64,000 nucleotides of DNA from Lentisphaeria bacterium (GTDB taxonomy: Bacteria; Verrucomicrobiota; Lentisphaeria; Victivallales; Victivallaceae), in assembly GCA_022768375.1 (NCBI GenBank), contig JALEMG010000039.1, positions 1-64,000 of the forward strand, given 5' to 3'. The first letter of the stretch is position 1. Each line of letters starts with the position of its first letter. Of this stretch, positions 1 through 8,665 are shown in pieces. The notes under the pieces are model-generated. The model saw only the letters and a program-made list of their open reading frames with translations, was not told where the DNA came from and did no database searches. The position numbers and the translations under genes are program-made.

Positions 1-212
1 ACATGAGCGGCGGTTCTTTTTTTGCCCCGATAAGAAAAAAAGGAAACGACCCTCCCTTCACCGCGAAAGGAGATGGCGAGGGAAAACAACCGCAGTCCGC
101 CGCCGCACGACCATTCCGCCGTTTGCAGACTGCCGAAAAAAAGCACCCTGCTCGCGCTTCGCCGCCTCGTGGACAGCGGGGTCTTTTCGCACCGGCCCCT
201 ACCGATCCGGTT
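1..212. other. left-edge stretch with no recognised gene
   Basis: This short stretch lies beyond the end of the last gene of the minus-strand operon. Long open frames cross it, but they are antisense to the secreted protein at 213-782 and have no ribosome site or recognisable product. An A/T-rich inverted repeat (C plus seven T near 17-24, A-run plus G near 35-42) could form a weak hairpin, but it has no GC core, so I do not call it a terminator. Confidence 0.4.
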
Positions 213-782
213 TTACCGAATTTTGATACCCTCGGAAGGGTCCTCGATTCGGATCACCTCACGCTGGGTGCATTTTGCAACGGAAATAATATCCTGATCA
301 AACCGGTGTATCGCCCGAGCGATCTCCATGATCGCATCACGCAGTTCCCCGGGACCGGCATCTCCGGGCAACTGCACACAGTAGATCGGACGATCTTCCG
401 AGTCCAAGGCCCAGAATCCCAATTCGCTGTTCCCGTTCAATGCCAGCATCCGCTTCATTTCCGCCTTGAACGGGAGATCGCCGGGCGGGGACAACTCGCC
501 GTAGAGGAAGCGTATCGTCTTGCCGGAAGGGAGTTTGTACACCTTGTCATGGATAATGACCGTTTCCTGATATGTCACCGTGGCGGTGCAGGTCAGGTAA
601 TCCGCCCCTTCGCCGCGATGGAATTTCAAATCCGGAGAATCGGGCAGTTTGGCACCGGTCAAAGGCGCGGATACATCTTCGCCGGGTCGGCATAGCCATC
701 CTCCGGGTTCATCCGAATTTGCCGCGAAGGGCAAGGCGCCGCAGGCGGCACACAGCAACATGATCACCCCATAACGTCTCAT
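213..782 (-). CDS. small secreted protein of unknown function, last gene of the RiPP-like operon
   Basis: This 189-residue protein has a typical signal peptide: a short basic start (MRRYG), a hydrophobic core (VIMLLCAACGALPFAA) and a likely cleavage before SDEPGG. The mature part is mixed alpha/beta in composition with scattered Cys residues, and I recognise no domain. The start is supported by an AAGGAG Shine-Dalgarno in front of the ATG. It begins 26 bases after the ABC exporter on the same strand, so it is probably co-transcribed and may work outside the cytoplasm with the exported product. That role is inferred from position only. Confidence 0.75.
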   Translation of the reverse strand: MRRYGVIMLLCAACGALPFAANSDEPGGWLCRPGEDVSAPLTGAKLPDSPDLKFHRGEGADYLTCTATVTYQETVIIHDKVYKLPSGKTIRFLYGELSPPGDLPFKAEMKRMLALNGNSELGFWALDSEDRPIYCVQLPGDAGPGELRDAIMEIARAIHRFDQDIISVAKCTQREVIRIEDPSEGIKIR

Positions 783-808
783 ATCTTTTTTCTCCTTACG
801 TCAAACAA

Positions 809-2593
809 TCACGTTATTGTGTTTTTTGAACATTGTGCGTACAGAAAAGAAAATTTACTGTCGGATTTTTTGAGCAATTCTTCCGGAGGTCCGTGTTCCG
901 CAACACATCCGCCGGAAAGTACGTAAACCTGCTCGGCGGTTTCCGCAATAAGAAACATATTGTGATCGACAATGACCACCGTCATATTCTGTCCGATTTT
1001 TCTGATGGCCGGGATAATATATCGACTGATCGTCGGACCGTCAACACCGGCGGACGGTTCATCCAACAGCAAGATGGACGGATGGCACGCAAAACATCGC
1101 GCGAGCGCCAATAACTTGCGCTGTCCTCCGGACAGATTATCCGCCCCCAAAGAAATTTCAAATCCCGGGATATCGCCCGGCGCAATTCTGAGAGCGGACG
1201 AAAATCCCGTTATCCGACAGGCTTCAACAATTTCCTCGTCCTTGATCTCATTCCGCTGCAATTGAAAATTCTGCCGGATGCTCCCTTTGATAAAGAGGAG
1301 AAATTGAGAACAAATGACACAATGTTTTCGGAAAGATTCCTCATTCAGTGCAAAAATGTCCCGTCCGCCGATGCGGATGCCGCCGCCCTGCGGCAAATAC
1401 AATCTGCCGATCAATTTCAAAATCGTACTTTTCCCCTCCCCGGCCGGTGCGGCAACGGCATGGATCAATCCGGACCGCATTTCCATATTCAACCGGGACA
1501 AAACGTTTTTTCCGTCGGCGTAGGCGAAGGAAATATCCGTCAAGTCGATGGTAAAATCGTTCTCGGACGGAAACGGGAGACATCCGTCGGGAATCTCGTT
1601 TTTCTGCCGAAAAACATCGTAGACGGCGGTGATATACGGCTCCTGATCTTTTACTCCGTTATACATTTGCTGCAATTTGTTCAAATGATTAAACATCAGC
1701 GGGATCAAAAGGATGGATGCGATCAGATCGCGGATGACGGTTCCCCGAAGGCTGTAGTTGTTCAGAATCGAGATCACAATGGCGAATTGAAACATCAGGA
1801 TCAACAGAGACATGGAATAACGGCTGGCGATATGCAGCAGCATTGCGGTATCCATGCGTCGGGCAAGCATGTGCCGCAGGGAAAACATCTTCCGAATCCG
1901 CTGTCGGACCGCATACATGATCCGCAATTCGACGGGGGCATGAAGGTCGTTCAGTATCTCCTCATTGATCGTCTTGCCGCAATCTCGAACTTTGGTGAAG
2001 GCTTTTGCGATAAGTTTCCCGAAAAACCAAGTTTGAAAAGGCTGTATCGCCATCCCCGCGACCAGCGCAACGACCAGCCACATCGGCAGATGGATATTGC
2101 GCAAGGAGTGAAAGAGAACAATCAGGCCGACGACCATACCGCCCCCGTAAAAAATCGGGAAACAGATCAATTCCAGAAGTTCATACGCGATCCCCGGACT
2201 GGAATTGATGTTGAGCAGAAGTTCCCCGTGGGTATGGCGCTGGTAATACTCCGGGTCCATCGTCAGCAATTTTGCATGGATGAAAGAATACGCATCCCGC
2301 TCCAACCGATCTTTCAGCAGCCGGTCAAATACTTCATTCGTTACGGCAAAAAGAAACTGTATCAGCCCCACGCCGAGAAAAAGGAAGGCGGCTCGTCGGA
2401 ATTGCTGCCAATTATTCAGGGTTTCGGCGAGATTTCCGGTCAAATGCGGCATCAGCATCGCCAGCGTTTCCGCGAAAAAACCCAAAACAAGACTGATCAT
2501 CAACAGTTTTTTCTGATTGCGAAAATAAATCCCGCCGAGAAAATAAAGTTGTTTCAGAACTTGAAAATCATGAGAGAAAATGTTTGACTTCAT
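809..2593 (-). CDS. ABC exporter, fused membrane and ATPase domains
   Basis: This is a half-size type I ABC exporter of about 594 residues, acting in the inner membrane as a presumed homodimer. The N-terminal ~320 residues hold about six membrane segments. The C-terminal ATPase domain shows a Walker A (APAGEGKST), the ABC signature (NLSGGQRKLLALARC) and a Walker B (SILLLDEPSAGVD). There is no N-terminal C39 peptidase domain, so leader removal, if it happens, needs another enzyme. I chose the ATG at 2593 rather than the TTG at 2608 because GGGAGA sits just upstream of the ATG; the gene then overlaps the glycosyltransferase stop by 26 bases. Its place in the operon suggests it exports the modified Cys-rich peptide (inference). 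Lipid or polysaccharide export is the main alternative, given the glycosyltransferase next door. Confidence 0.9.
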   Translation of the reverse strand: MKSNIFSHDFQVLKQLYFLGGIYFRNQKKLLMISLVLGFFAETLAMLMPHLTGNLAETLNNWQQFRRAAFLFLGVGLIQFLFAVTNEVFDRLLKDRLERDAYSFIHAKLLTMDPEYYQRHTHGELLLNINSSPGIAYELLELICFPIFYGGGMVVGLIVLFHSLRNIHLPMWLVVALVAGMAIQPFQTWFFGKLIAKAFTKVRDCGKTINEEILNDLHAPVELRIMYAVRQRIRKMFSLRHMLARRMDTAMLLHIASRYSMSLLILMFQFAIVISILNNYSLRGTVIRDLIASILLIPLMFNHLNKLQQMYNGVKDQEPYITAVYDVFRQKNEIPDGCLPFPSENDFTIDLTDISFAYADGKNVLSRLNMEMRSGLIHAVAAPAGEGKSTILKLIGRLYLPQGGGIRIGGRDIFALNEESFRKHCVICSQFLLFIKGSIRQNFQLQRNEIKDEEIVEACRITGFSSALRIAPGDIPGFEISLGADNLSGGQRKLLALARCFACHPSILLLDEPSAGVDGPTISRYIIPAIRKIGQNMTVVIVDHNMFLIAETAEQVYVLSGGCVAEHGPPEELLKKSDSKFSFLYAQCSKNTIT

Positions 2594-4556
2594 TCCATAT
2601 TCTCCCAAATGTCAAGCCCTTACGGCAATCAAACTGCCCGCATTCCCGGCATGTTTCGTAATCGGCGCAATCGGCATGGACGACCTTGTGAAGTTCCTCC
2701 GCATAGGGTGCCCAAGTCAAATGCGTGTCAGCAAAACAGATCGTGACGCCGGGGCAATGGCAGGCTCGAATCAAGTGCATTACGCCGGTGTCGTTGCCCA
2801 CGGCAAAACCGCTGTGACCGCAGGAAAAAGCAAGTGCGGCAATCGCGGTCAGGGGCCAATTGACCGCGGTTCGGAATCCCGCGTTTTCCGCGACTGAACG
2901 ATACAAGGCTTCTTCCTGCGGACCGAGAATGAAAACCGGTTTCCTTCCGGTGTTTTTCAGTTCGGCGGCAAGCCGAAGATAGTTTTCCGCGCCCCAGTCC
3001 TTGCTTTTATCGCTGGCGCACGGTACGATCAATACCATATCGCGTTCCATCCATTCCCCGACGGCGGAAAAATCGACGCAAAGGGTGTTGACATCCAGAT
3101 TTACGGCACGGCAATGATAGTCGGGCCGCACCAGACGGATCAATGCCGCCCCCTGTTCGGTGACACTGGTATAACGGCGCAGCCGGATATCGTCCCACAT
3201 GGAAAGCGGCAGATATCGGGTAAACACCGCTTTGCAGACGGCCTCCGGGAAATCGATCTGCTCATAGCCGTAAGCCGCGTCATATTGCATTTTTCTCAAC
3301 AAGTCCAACGACGCCGTTTCGTATCGGTAATTGAAAACGGCATCGAATTTTTGTTCCGGCAATTCCGTTTCTTTGCCCTGAAATTCGATAACACGGTCGG
3401 CGAAAGCGTAAGCCTCGAAAAACGGCTTCATCGTTTCCGTGGCAAAGACCGTGATATTGCACGGCGCATAGATTTTCGCGGCCGCCTCCAGCACGTCGAT
3501 GTTGACCAGGGAATCCCCGATCCGGTCCTGCATCAGGAAGGCGACCTCCCGGATCGGGGGCAAAGGCAGGGAAAGTTTTTCAAAAAGTTTTCGCACGACC
3601 CGTTCCACGGAAACATGGCCGATGCAGGTTTTCTGACAACGGCCGCACCGCTCCTCCCCGGCGCAAGGCGGCATGATAAGCGAATGGATCGGCTCCTCGT
3701 AGGGATACCAGTTGAAAGCCGCGCCGCCGGCGATGATATGGATCGTCGGGCGATGAAACGCGGCGGCAAAGTGCATGGGCCCGGAATCGTTGCCGATGAT
3801 AAGTTTCGCATGATCGACCACATACGCCAACTGCGCGAAAGGCAGCGTATCCAGCACGGGGAACCCCGATTGCTCCAATTCCGGCACGAGGCGGCGATCC
3901 TGCGGTCCGATGGCGAACACGGCTTCCATCCCGGCGGCTTGCAAAGTTTTTGCCGCCGCGAGATATTTGGAGATCGGCCAGTATTTCCCGATCCAACTGG
4001 TTCCCGGGAGAAAGAGGACGAATTTCTCCGGCAAAGTTCCCGGATAAGGCTCCCTGCGATAGGTTTCCGGCGTAAGGGTCGGATAGATGAAATTGAAATC
4101 GGGATCGACGAGGCGGATCGGTTCCGCCATCTGTTCGCATACCGTCCGGTATTTTTTGAGCGTCACATTGTCCCAGTATTCCTGAGTGACCCATTTGTCG
4201 AAGTCGGCATCGCACATTTCTTTGGTGATGAGACTGCATTCGGAACCGTACCGCACTTTGCATTTCAGTTTTCTTTGCAGTTCAAGGTAGACCGGGTGAT
4301 AGGCAAGATTGAAAACCGCGTCGAACTCCGTATCCGGCGGCACAAAGTCACTCAAGTCCAGATCGCCGTGGACCCCGCCATTCAGAGTGATCACCTCATC
4401 CACCCACGCGGAGTTTTTGAGCAGTTCCGCGATGAGCGGTATCGCAAAGACGGTGATGCGGCAGGGGGCATAGATTTTTTTCAAATGCTCCAACTGGTTG
4501 ACGCAGCAGATCACGTCTCCCAGAGGAGTCAGGGGAATGTAGGCGATTTCATTCAT
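2568..4556 (-). CDS. tandem family 9 glycosyltransferase (two heptosyltransferase-like modules fused)
   Basis: The 662 residues contain two complete glycosyltransferase family 9 (GT-B, heptosyltransferase-like) modules. Module 1 covers about residues 1-335, with the sugar-nucleotide motif GNDSGPMH near 255-262 and a Cys cluster CGRCQKTC near 304-311. Module 2 covers about 336-662, with GNDTGVMH near 595 and a Cys cluster CADYETCRECGQFDC near the end. Both modules open with a similar GD-containing loop and an IYAPC(R/N)ITVFA stretch, pointing to internal duplication. Known family members add heptose or related sugars to lipopolysaccharide. Here the gene lies between an amidohydrolase and an ABC exporter in a radical SAM operon and overlaps both, so glycosylation of the exported peptide is possible but unproven. 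Confidence 0.88.
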   Translation of the reverse strand: MNEIAYIPLTPLGDVICCVNQLEHLKKIYAPCRITVFAIPLIAELLKNSAWVDEVITLNGGVHGDLDLSDFVPPDTEFDAVFNLAYHPVYLELQRKLKCKVRYGSECSLITKEMCDADFDKWVTQEYWDNVTLKKYRTVCEQMAEPIRLVDPDFNFIYPTLTPETYRREPYPGTLPEKFVLFLPGTSWIGKYWPISKYLAAAKTLQAAGMEAVFAIGPQDRRLVPELEQSGFPVLDTLPFAQLAYVVDHAKLIIGNDSGPMHFAAAFHRPTIHIIAGGAAFNWYPYEEPIHSLIMPPCAGEERCGRCQKTCIGHVSVERVVRKLFEKLSLPLPPIREVAFLMQDRIGDSLVNIDVLEAAAKIYAPCNITVFATETMKPFFEAYAFADRVIEFQGKETELPEQKFDAVFNYRYETASLDLLRKMQYDAAYGYEQIDFPEAVCKAVFTRYLPLSMWDDIRLRRYTSVTEQGAALIRLVRPDYHCRAVNLDVNTLCVDFSAVGEWMERDMVLIVPCASDKSKDWGAENYLRLAAELKNTGRKPVFILGPQEEALYRSVAENAGFRTAVNWPLTAIAALAFSCGHSGFAVGNDTGVMHLIRACHCPGVTICFADTHLTWAPYAEELHKVVHADCADYETCRECGQFDCRKGLTFGRIWNEVKHFLS

Positions 4557-5328
4557 GGTTCAAAAAAACTCCGAAGTTGTCGGACAATATTCTCCGGGAG
4601 GAAAATCCCCGCAGGTTTTTACGCAGATACTCCGTCAGCGATATATCGAGCAACCGCTGCTGCACCGGGATGTCGCTGCCGAATAATATCCGATCTTCCC
4701 GCGCTCCGGCGTCGAGCCATTGTTTTACCGCGTCGGCGGAGCCGTAAGCGCAATCCACATAGACGTTATCGTTTTCATTGACGGCGCGGGGGACATCCGC
4801 GGCGGGTTTTCCGTGGGCGAGGTCGAACTTGATCTCCGGAAACTTCCGGCAATAAGGCAGGTAAGCGGGAATCGGATTGGCGGTCTTGTCGTCTTTTTCC
4901 CCGGTGTGGATCTGGACTCGGAATTTTCTTTCCTTTGCGATGGAAAAGACACGGGAAAGAAGCCGCGGATGTTCCAGCCACGGCGTTTCTCCGCCATGGA
5001 GTTTGAGTCCTTCGTAAAAGTCCGGCAGTTTCGACAAATCGGGGTCAAGTTTCCAATACTCGTCGGTGATCCAGAAAAAGGCGTGGGCGCGCCGCCCGGC
5101 CAGACGCCTCATTTCGCGGGCCTCCGCGTGCATGGCGTCCCCGGAGAAATCCCAGATCGCATTGGTGGAACTGAAGATGAACTCGTTCACGCCCGCCCGG
5201 TTCAGGATGCCGAGCACCCGGCGGGGGGAGTAGTAATACGGCTCCTCGTACCCTTTGCGGGGGAAATAGCCCACGTGGACATGGGCATCATTGACCGGCA
5301 CGGAGGAGCATTTCCCTTTGCTTTTCAT
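4549..5328 (-). CDS. metal-dependent amidohydrolase of the operon
   Basis: This 259-residue protein has the layout of an amidohydrolase-2 type TIM barrel. The first strand carries the metal motif DAHVHVG, the middle has KLHGG and QIHTGE, then DLAHGKP, and the last metal ligand is the Asp in LFGSDIP. These match the His-X-His, Lys/His, His and Asp ligands of the superfamily. The ATG at 5328 has GAGG six bases upstream and lies inside the end of the preceding radical SAM gene (41-base overlap); the stop overlaps the glycosyltransferase start by 8 bases. The substrate cannot be told from sequence. A hydrolytic step on the peptide, such as trimming or deamidation, is a guess from context. Confidence 0.82.
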   Translation of the reverse strand: MKSKGKCSSVPVNDAHVHVGYFPRKGYEEPYYYSPRRVLGILNRAGVNEFIFSSTNAIWDFSGDAMHAEAREMRRLAGRRAHAFFWITDEYWKLDPDLSKLPDFYEGLKLHGGETPWLEHPRLLSRVFSIAKERKFRVQIHTGEKDDKTANPIPAYLPYCRKFPEIKFDLAHGKPAADVPRAVNENDNVYVDCAYGSADAVKQWLDAGAREDRILFGSDIPVQQRLLDISLTEYLRKNLRGFSSRRILSDNFGVFLNHE

Positions 5329-6736
5329 CCACGACCTCGTGATTGACGCGGGCCACCTGACAGAAATGCTCCGCCACCTTGAACATATCTCCGGTCTCGT
5401 TGTAATTGCGGCACATGCAGATGGAACAGTAATCCCGATCGGCGCACTCGGCGCAGCGCGGAAAACTTGCGCCCCGCACCGCCCGGAGTTTCCGTATCTC
5501 CGGCGAATCCAGCCACACCTCCTTCAGGCTCTGCCGACAGCAGTTGCCCAGCGGCATCCCGGTAAAGCCGGGACAGGGGTAGTAATCGCCGTTGGCGTTA
5601 AGACACATGGAGTCGATTCCCGCGCCGCAGATTTTCTGCTTTTTCCACTCGTCCGCGGACGGCATTTCCGCTTTTTTGCCGGGGTTGAAGTATTCGCTCT
5701 CCATGGGCACCGCCTTCAAGATCACATCCCGCAGCAGTTCCCGCGTCTGCGGCAATGTCAGGCGATTGCACAAATTGGAGCAGTCGCCGTCCGACTTGGC
5801 GATCATGATAAAATCCGTCTGCGCGCTCATTTTCAGACTTTCCGCGAATTTGATGACCGCCGGATAGTCATGATAATTGATCTGCATGCAGGGACAGGAT
5901 ATCCGCACCGGGATATCCGCCAGCCGCAGTCGCATGATCGCGTCGGTGGTTTCCCGCCATGAACCGTTTCTCCGGGTGATCTCGTCATGGATCGCCGGGG
6001 TCATGCTGTAAAGCGAGACCTGCACCGTGGCGTCGGCCTCTTTCAGCACCGCGATCTTTTCATCGCTGCACAGCGTGAGGTTGGAAAGCACCGCGACGGT
6101 GCAGTCCCTGCTCCGAATATAGCGTATGATTTTCTCAAAATCCGGGTGCATCATGCACTCGCCGCCGGAGAGGGAGATCGTCATCCCGCCCATTTCCCGG
6201 AATTCGTCCACCACTTCGCAAATCTTTTCAAAGGGCAGAAAGAGCGGATGGTACTCCGGCACATAGCAGTGGCGGCAGCGTTCCGTACAAGCCTGAGTGA
6301 TGTCCATTTGGAGCGAAAAAAGCGTCGGATGTTCCTTGAAGTACTCGCCCAGTACCGATTGCGGCAGGAAGTCCGCCTCTTCCTGAGAAAGCATCTCGGT
6401 ATCTTTCAGCGTCTTGGGGTCGTCGCAGTCGTAGGTGAAGCGAATTTCCTGTGCATCCAACGCCTCCGGGGTTTCCCCCGCAAGGACGATCCGGGAAGCG
6501 ATCAGCGGAGTTAAAAACTCCTCGAAATCGGCGGCGATCGCCTCCGGGTTCGCGTCGGAGTAGACGGCGAATATATTTTTCAGAATGTCCGCTTTTTCCC
6601 GAGGATCCCGGGTGATCCAGCGCATGAAGACCTCCGCCCCGTCGTAAACTTGATCGAAGGCGTTGACTTTGCCGAAAATGTAGGTGAATTCCCCGTATTG
6701 ACGGACGTAACCTTGCCGGGCGAGACGAAGCAGCAT
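5288..6736 (-). CDS. radical SAM/SPASM peptide maturase, copy 1
   Basis: This protein of about 482 residues has three parts. Residues ~1-85 resemble a PqqD-like peptide-binding region. The radical SAM core carries the 4Fe-4S motif CTERCRHCY near residue 150, followed by SLSGGECMMHPDF. The C-terminal SPASM-type region is rich in Cys (ICGAG, YPCPGF, CAECADRDYCSICMC, FCQVA) and would bind auxiliary clusters. Such enzymes make thioether or C-C crosslinks in ribosomal peptides. I chose the ATG at 6736 because GGAG precedes it and it lies one base after the stop of copy 2; an ATG at 6748 lacks a ribosome site. It is clearly paralogous to the next gene (shared HPDF, NLTLC, SLYSM, DCSN and NETGDM stretches). 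Confidence 0.92.
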   Translation of the reverse strand: MLLRLARQGYVRQYGEFTYIFGKVNAFDQVYDGAEVFMRWITRDPREKADILKNIFAVYSDANPEAIAADFEEFLTPLIASRIVLAGETPEALDAQEIRFTYDCDDPKTLKDTEMLSQEEADFLPQSVLGEYFKEHPTLFSLQMDITQACTERCRHCYVPEYHPLFLPFEKICEVVDEFREMGGMTISLSGGECMMHPDFEKIIRYIRSRDCTVAVLSNLTLCSDEKIAVLKEADATVQVSLYSMTPAIHDEITRRNGSWRETTDAIMRLRLADIPVRISCPCMQINYHDYPAVIKFAESLKMSAQTDFIMIAKSDGDCSNLCNRLTLPQTRELLRDVILKAVPMESEYFNPGKKAEMPSADEWKKQKICGAGIDSMCLNANGDYYPCPGFTGMPLGNCCRQSLKEVWLDSPEIRKLRAVRGASFPRCAECADRDYCSICMCRNYNETGDMFKVAEHFCQVARVNHEVVDEKQREMLLRAGQ

Positions 6737-6737
6737 G

Positions 6738-8078
6738 TCAGACTCCATATATTTTGTGTTGTATCGCGGCGGCGATGCACCGCTTTGGGGCGTGTTTCAA
6801 CATATCCCCGGTCTCGTTGAAGTTGCGGGTGGGGCAGACCTTGCACCACGGGCGGTTGCCGCAAGCGGCGCACGTTCCGAAATCCCGGTTTTTCAGCGCC
6901 CGCAGGGCGTTGAGTTTCTCCCCGTACCAGACCTCCGAAAAAGTGTGCGTCGCGGCATTGCCCAGTACGATCCCGTGACAGCCGTCGCAGGGATAGTAAT
7001 TTCCCTCGGCATTGATGTCGATCCTCGCCTTGCCGATGTCGCACACTTTTGCTTCCGGTGCGTAAGCGGACGGAGCGGAAGGTATCTGATGAAAGAGTTC
7101 GCGATGCCGGGTCAGCACCGCCTCGAATTCCGCGGGCGAAAGCGCACACGCCTGATTGGAACAGTCGTGATCGGTCTGTCCGAAAATATCCAGATCGGGA
7201 ATGAGGTGCATATGGTGTTCCCGGGCAAAATCCAGCAATCCGGGCAAACTGTCGCGATTGGGTTTCATGACCGGACAGGCGAGACGGATATGCACTCCGG
7301 CGCGTTCCAGCGTCAGTATCGCGGACATGGTCCTGCCCCACGAACCGGGAAACCGGGTGATGCCGTCGTGAATGGCGGGGTCCATGCTGTACAGCGAAAC
7401 ATTGACGAACTGCGGATCAATCTCCTGAAGCAGCCGCACGATTTTCTCATCGCAGAGCGTCAGATTGGAAAGAATGAGCATATTGAGGCGCAGACTTTTC
7501 GCATAGCGCAGAATTTCCGCGAAATCGGGGTGCATCATGCACTCGCCGCCGGAAAAATGGATCGTAAGGCCGCCCGCATCCCGAAATTCATGCAAAACCT
7601 TTTTCACCGTTTCCAGCGGCAGGAAGTGCGGCGTGTAATCGGGGATGTAACAATGGATGCACCGCTCGGTACAGCCGTTGGTGAGGTCGATGTGCAGTTC
7701 TGTCGGCAGATGGTGTTTCTCGAAAAACGATCCCAGCGGCGTCCAACTGTCATCTTTTTTTTCGCCGTCGGCATCGAAGGAGGCGGGACCTCCCTCCGAA
7801 ACGGCGGCATCGGCGGCCGGTCCCGCGTCACTTTCGCAGAAACTCTCCGCGACGAGCATGGCCAGAAACTCGCGGACATCCGCCGCCACTTCGGCGGGCG
7901 CCGTCTCGAATGTCGCGGCGACTTTGCGGATGATCTCCTCCTCGCTTTGCGGTTCGTAGGTCAACGCATCGAGAAACGGTTTCGCGTCCTGCAGGATGAC
8001 GCACGCCGAAGTGCGCCGGTTCCACAACAGACTCTCCTCTCCGGCATGCCGGACGAAGGTGTCTTTTCGATAGTTCAT
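6738..8078 (-). CDS. radical SAM/SPASM peptide maturase, copy 2
   Basis: About 446 residues. The N-terminus (~1-85) again looks like a PqqD-type recognition region, followed by a low-complexity Ala/Asp/Gly linker to ~112. The radical SAM motif is CTERCIHCY at about residues 136-144, with HFSGGECMMHPDF downstream. The SPASM part has CDIGKARID, YPCDGCHG, CAACGNRPWCKVC and a final Cys after NETGDMLK. The ATG at 8078 forms an ATGA overlap with the zinc-ribbon gene, which decides the start; an open frame reaches further upstream but without a ribosome site. The Cys pattern of the SPASM end differs from copy 1 (KVCPTRNF versus SICMCRNY), so the two enzymes may act on different residues of one substrate. 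Confidence 0.92.
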   Translation of the reverse strand: MNYRKDTFVRHAGEESLLWNRRTSACVILQDAKPFLDALTYEPQSEEEIIRKVAATFETAPAEVAADVREFLAMLVAESFCESDAGPAADAAVSEGGPASFDADGEKKDDSWTPLGSFFEKHHLPTELHIDLTNGCTERCIHCYIPDYTPHFLPLETVKKVLHEFRDAGGLTIHFSGGECMMHPDFAEILRYAKSLRLNMLILSNLTLCDEKIVRLLQEIDPQFVNVSLYSMDPAIHDGITRFPGSWGRTMSAILTLERAGVHIRLACPVMKPNRDSLPGLLDFAREHHMHLIPDLDIFGQTDHDCSNQACALSPAEFEAVLTRHRELFHQIPSAPSAYAPEAKVCDIGKARIDINAEGNYYPCDGCHGIVLGNAATHTFSEVWYGEKLNALRALKNRDFGTCAACGNRPWCKVCPTRNFNETGDMLKHAPKRCIAAAIQHKIYGV

Positions 8079-8350
8079 TTTCTTCTGAAAAAAGACTCGA
8101 TTTTGTATATGAACGATCGCCATCTCACTGATTTGCCGCAGCGGTGACAATACGAATCCTCGGGATCGGCATGAAACTTGCATCGCGGACATTCGATGTA
8201 ATTATTGCAGAGGTTTATCAACGTATTCCCATTTTCGTCGACATAGACCGTTTTCCCGGAATAAGGTTGGCAATATCGCGAAAAATCGTGCCCGCAATGC
8301 TTGCAGGGACTGGCGGATGCGGCACGTCCGCATTTAGGGCAATAACTCAT
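8075..8350 (-). CDS. small double zinc-ribbon protein
   Basis: A 91-residue protein with four CXXC knuckles: CPKC and CKHC near the N-terminus, CPRC and CHRC in the second half. This is the pattern of two zinc ribbons separated by a middle segment with NGNTLINLCNN. The C-terminus is basic and aromatic (VRWRSFIYKIESFFRRK), which could bind nucleic acid or membrane. The ATG at 8350 is preceded by AAGGA at good spacing and overlaps the preceding gene by 17 bases; the stop overlaps the radical SAM start as ATGA. No enzyme motif is visible. It may be an adaptor or scaffold for the maturation complex (inference from tight coupling). Confidence 0.8.
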   Translation of the reverse strand: MSYCPKCGRAASASPCKHCGHDFSRYCQPYSGKTVYVDENGNTLINLCNNYIECPRCKFHADPEDSYCHRCGKSVRWRSFIYKIESFFRRK

Positions 8351-8600
8351 AATCAAATTCCTTGATTTCCTCAAGACAGTGCTGCAGTGCGGAATCAATA
8401 ACCTCCTGATCCTGCGGATTGAGTATCACCGCCTCGTTTCTCAACCGCACAGCATAATCTTTCAGAGCCGAAAGCAAAGTCAACTGGTCGGATTGATCAG
8501 GCGAAATATCGCTTTGATCCACGCACGGCTTCGTTATCGACACCTGATCGATTTGCGATCTTATCCAATCCAGCATTTCCCGAAAAGATTTTTTCTGCAT
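8334..8600 (-). CDS. small acidic protein of unknown function in the RiPP-like operon
   Basis: An 88-residue, predicted mostly helical protein starting MQKKSFREMLDWIRSQ and ending EEIKEFDYELLP. It is rich in Asp, Gln and Leu, has two Cys, no signal peptide and no recognised domain. It is the first gene after the precursor peptide and the intervening hairpin, and its 3' end overlaps the zinc-ribbon gene. Small genes in this position of peptide clusters are often immunity, chaperone or recognition proteins; nothing in the sequence decides among these. An AGG sits upstream of the ATG, a weaker ribosome site than that of the precursor. Confidence 0.7.
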   Translation of the reverse strand: MQKKSFREMLDWIRSQIDQVSITKPCVDQSDISPDQSDQLTLLSALKDYAVRLRNEAVILNPQDQEVIDSALQHCLEEIKEFDYELLP

Positions 8601-8627
8601 GACAACAAACCTGCTTTTTTTGAAAAT

Positions 8628-8654
8628 CCTCCCGCCGGACCAACCGGCGGGAGG
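8628..8654 (-). terminator. hairpin between precursor and maturation genes, probable leaky terminator
   Basis: A perfect 11-bp inverted repeat (CCTCCCGCCGG / CCGGCGGGAGG) with a 5-base loop lies 11 bases after the precursor stop codon. In the minus-strand transcript it is followed by A and four U. The short U-tract suggests partial termination. This would yield more precursor mRNA than enzyme mRNA, or protect the 3' end of the short transcript. Confidence 0.7.
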
Positions 8655-8665
8655 TCATCGGTCGC

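Noticed and set aside
17-42. Possible terminator near the left edge
   Set aside because: The stem is almost all A-T with no GC core, so it would not be stable.
8644-8660. Similarity of the precursor hairpin (CCGGCGGGAGG) to part of the MITE-like element near 21490
   Set aside because: Only about 11 bases match and both lie in GC-rich stems; no terminal repeats or target duplication around 8628-8654.
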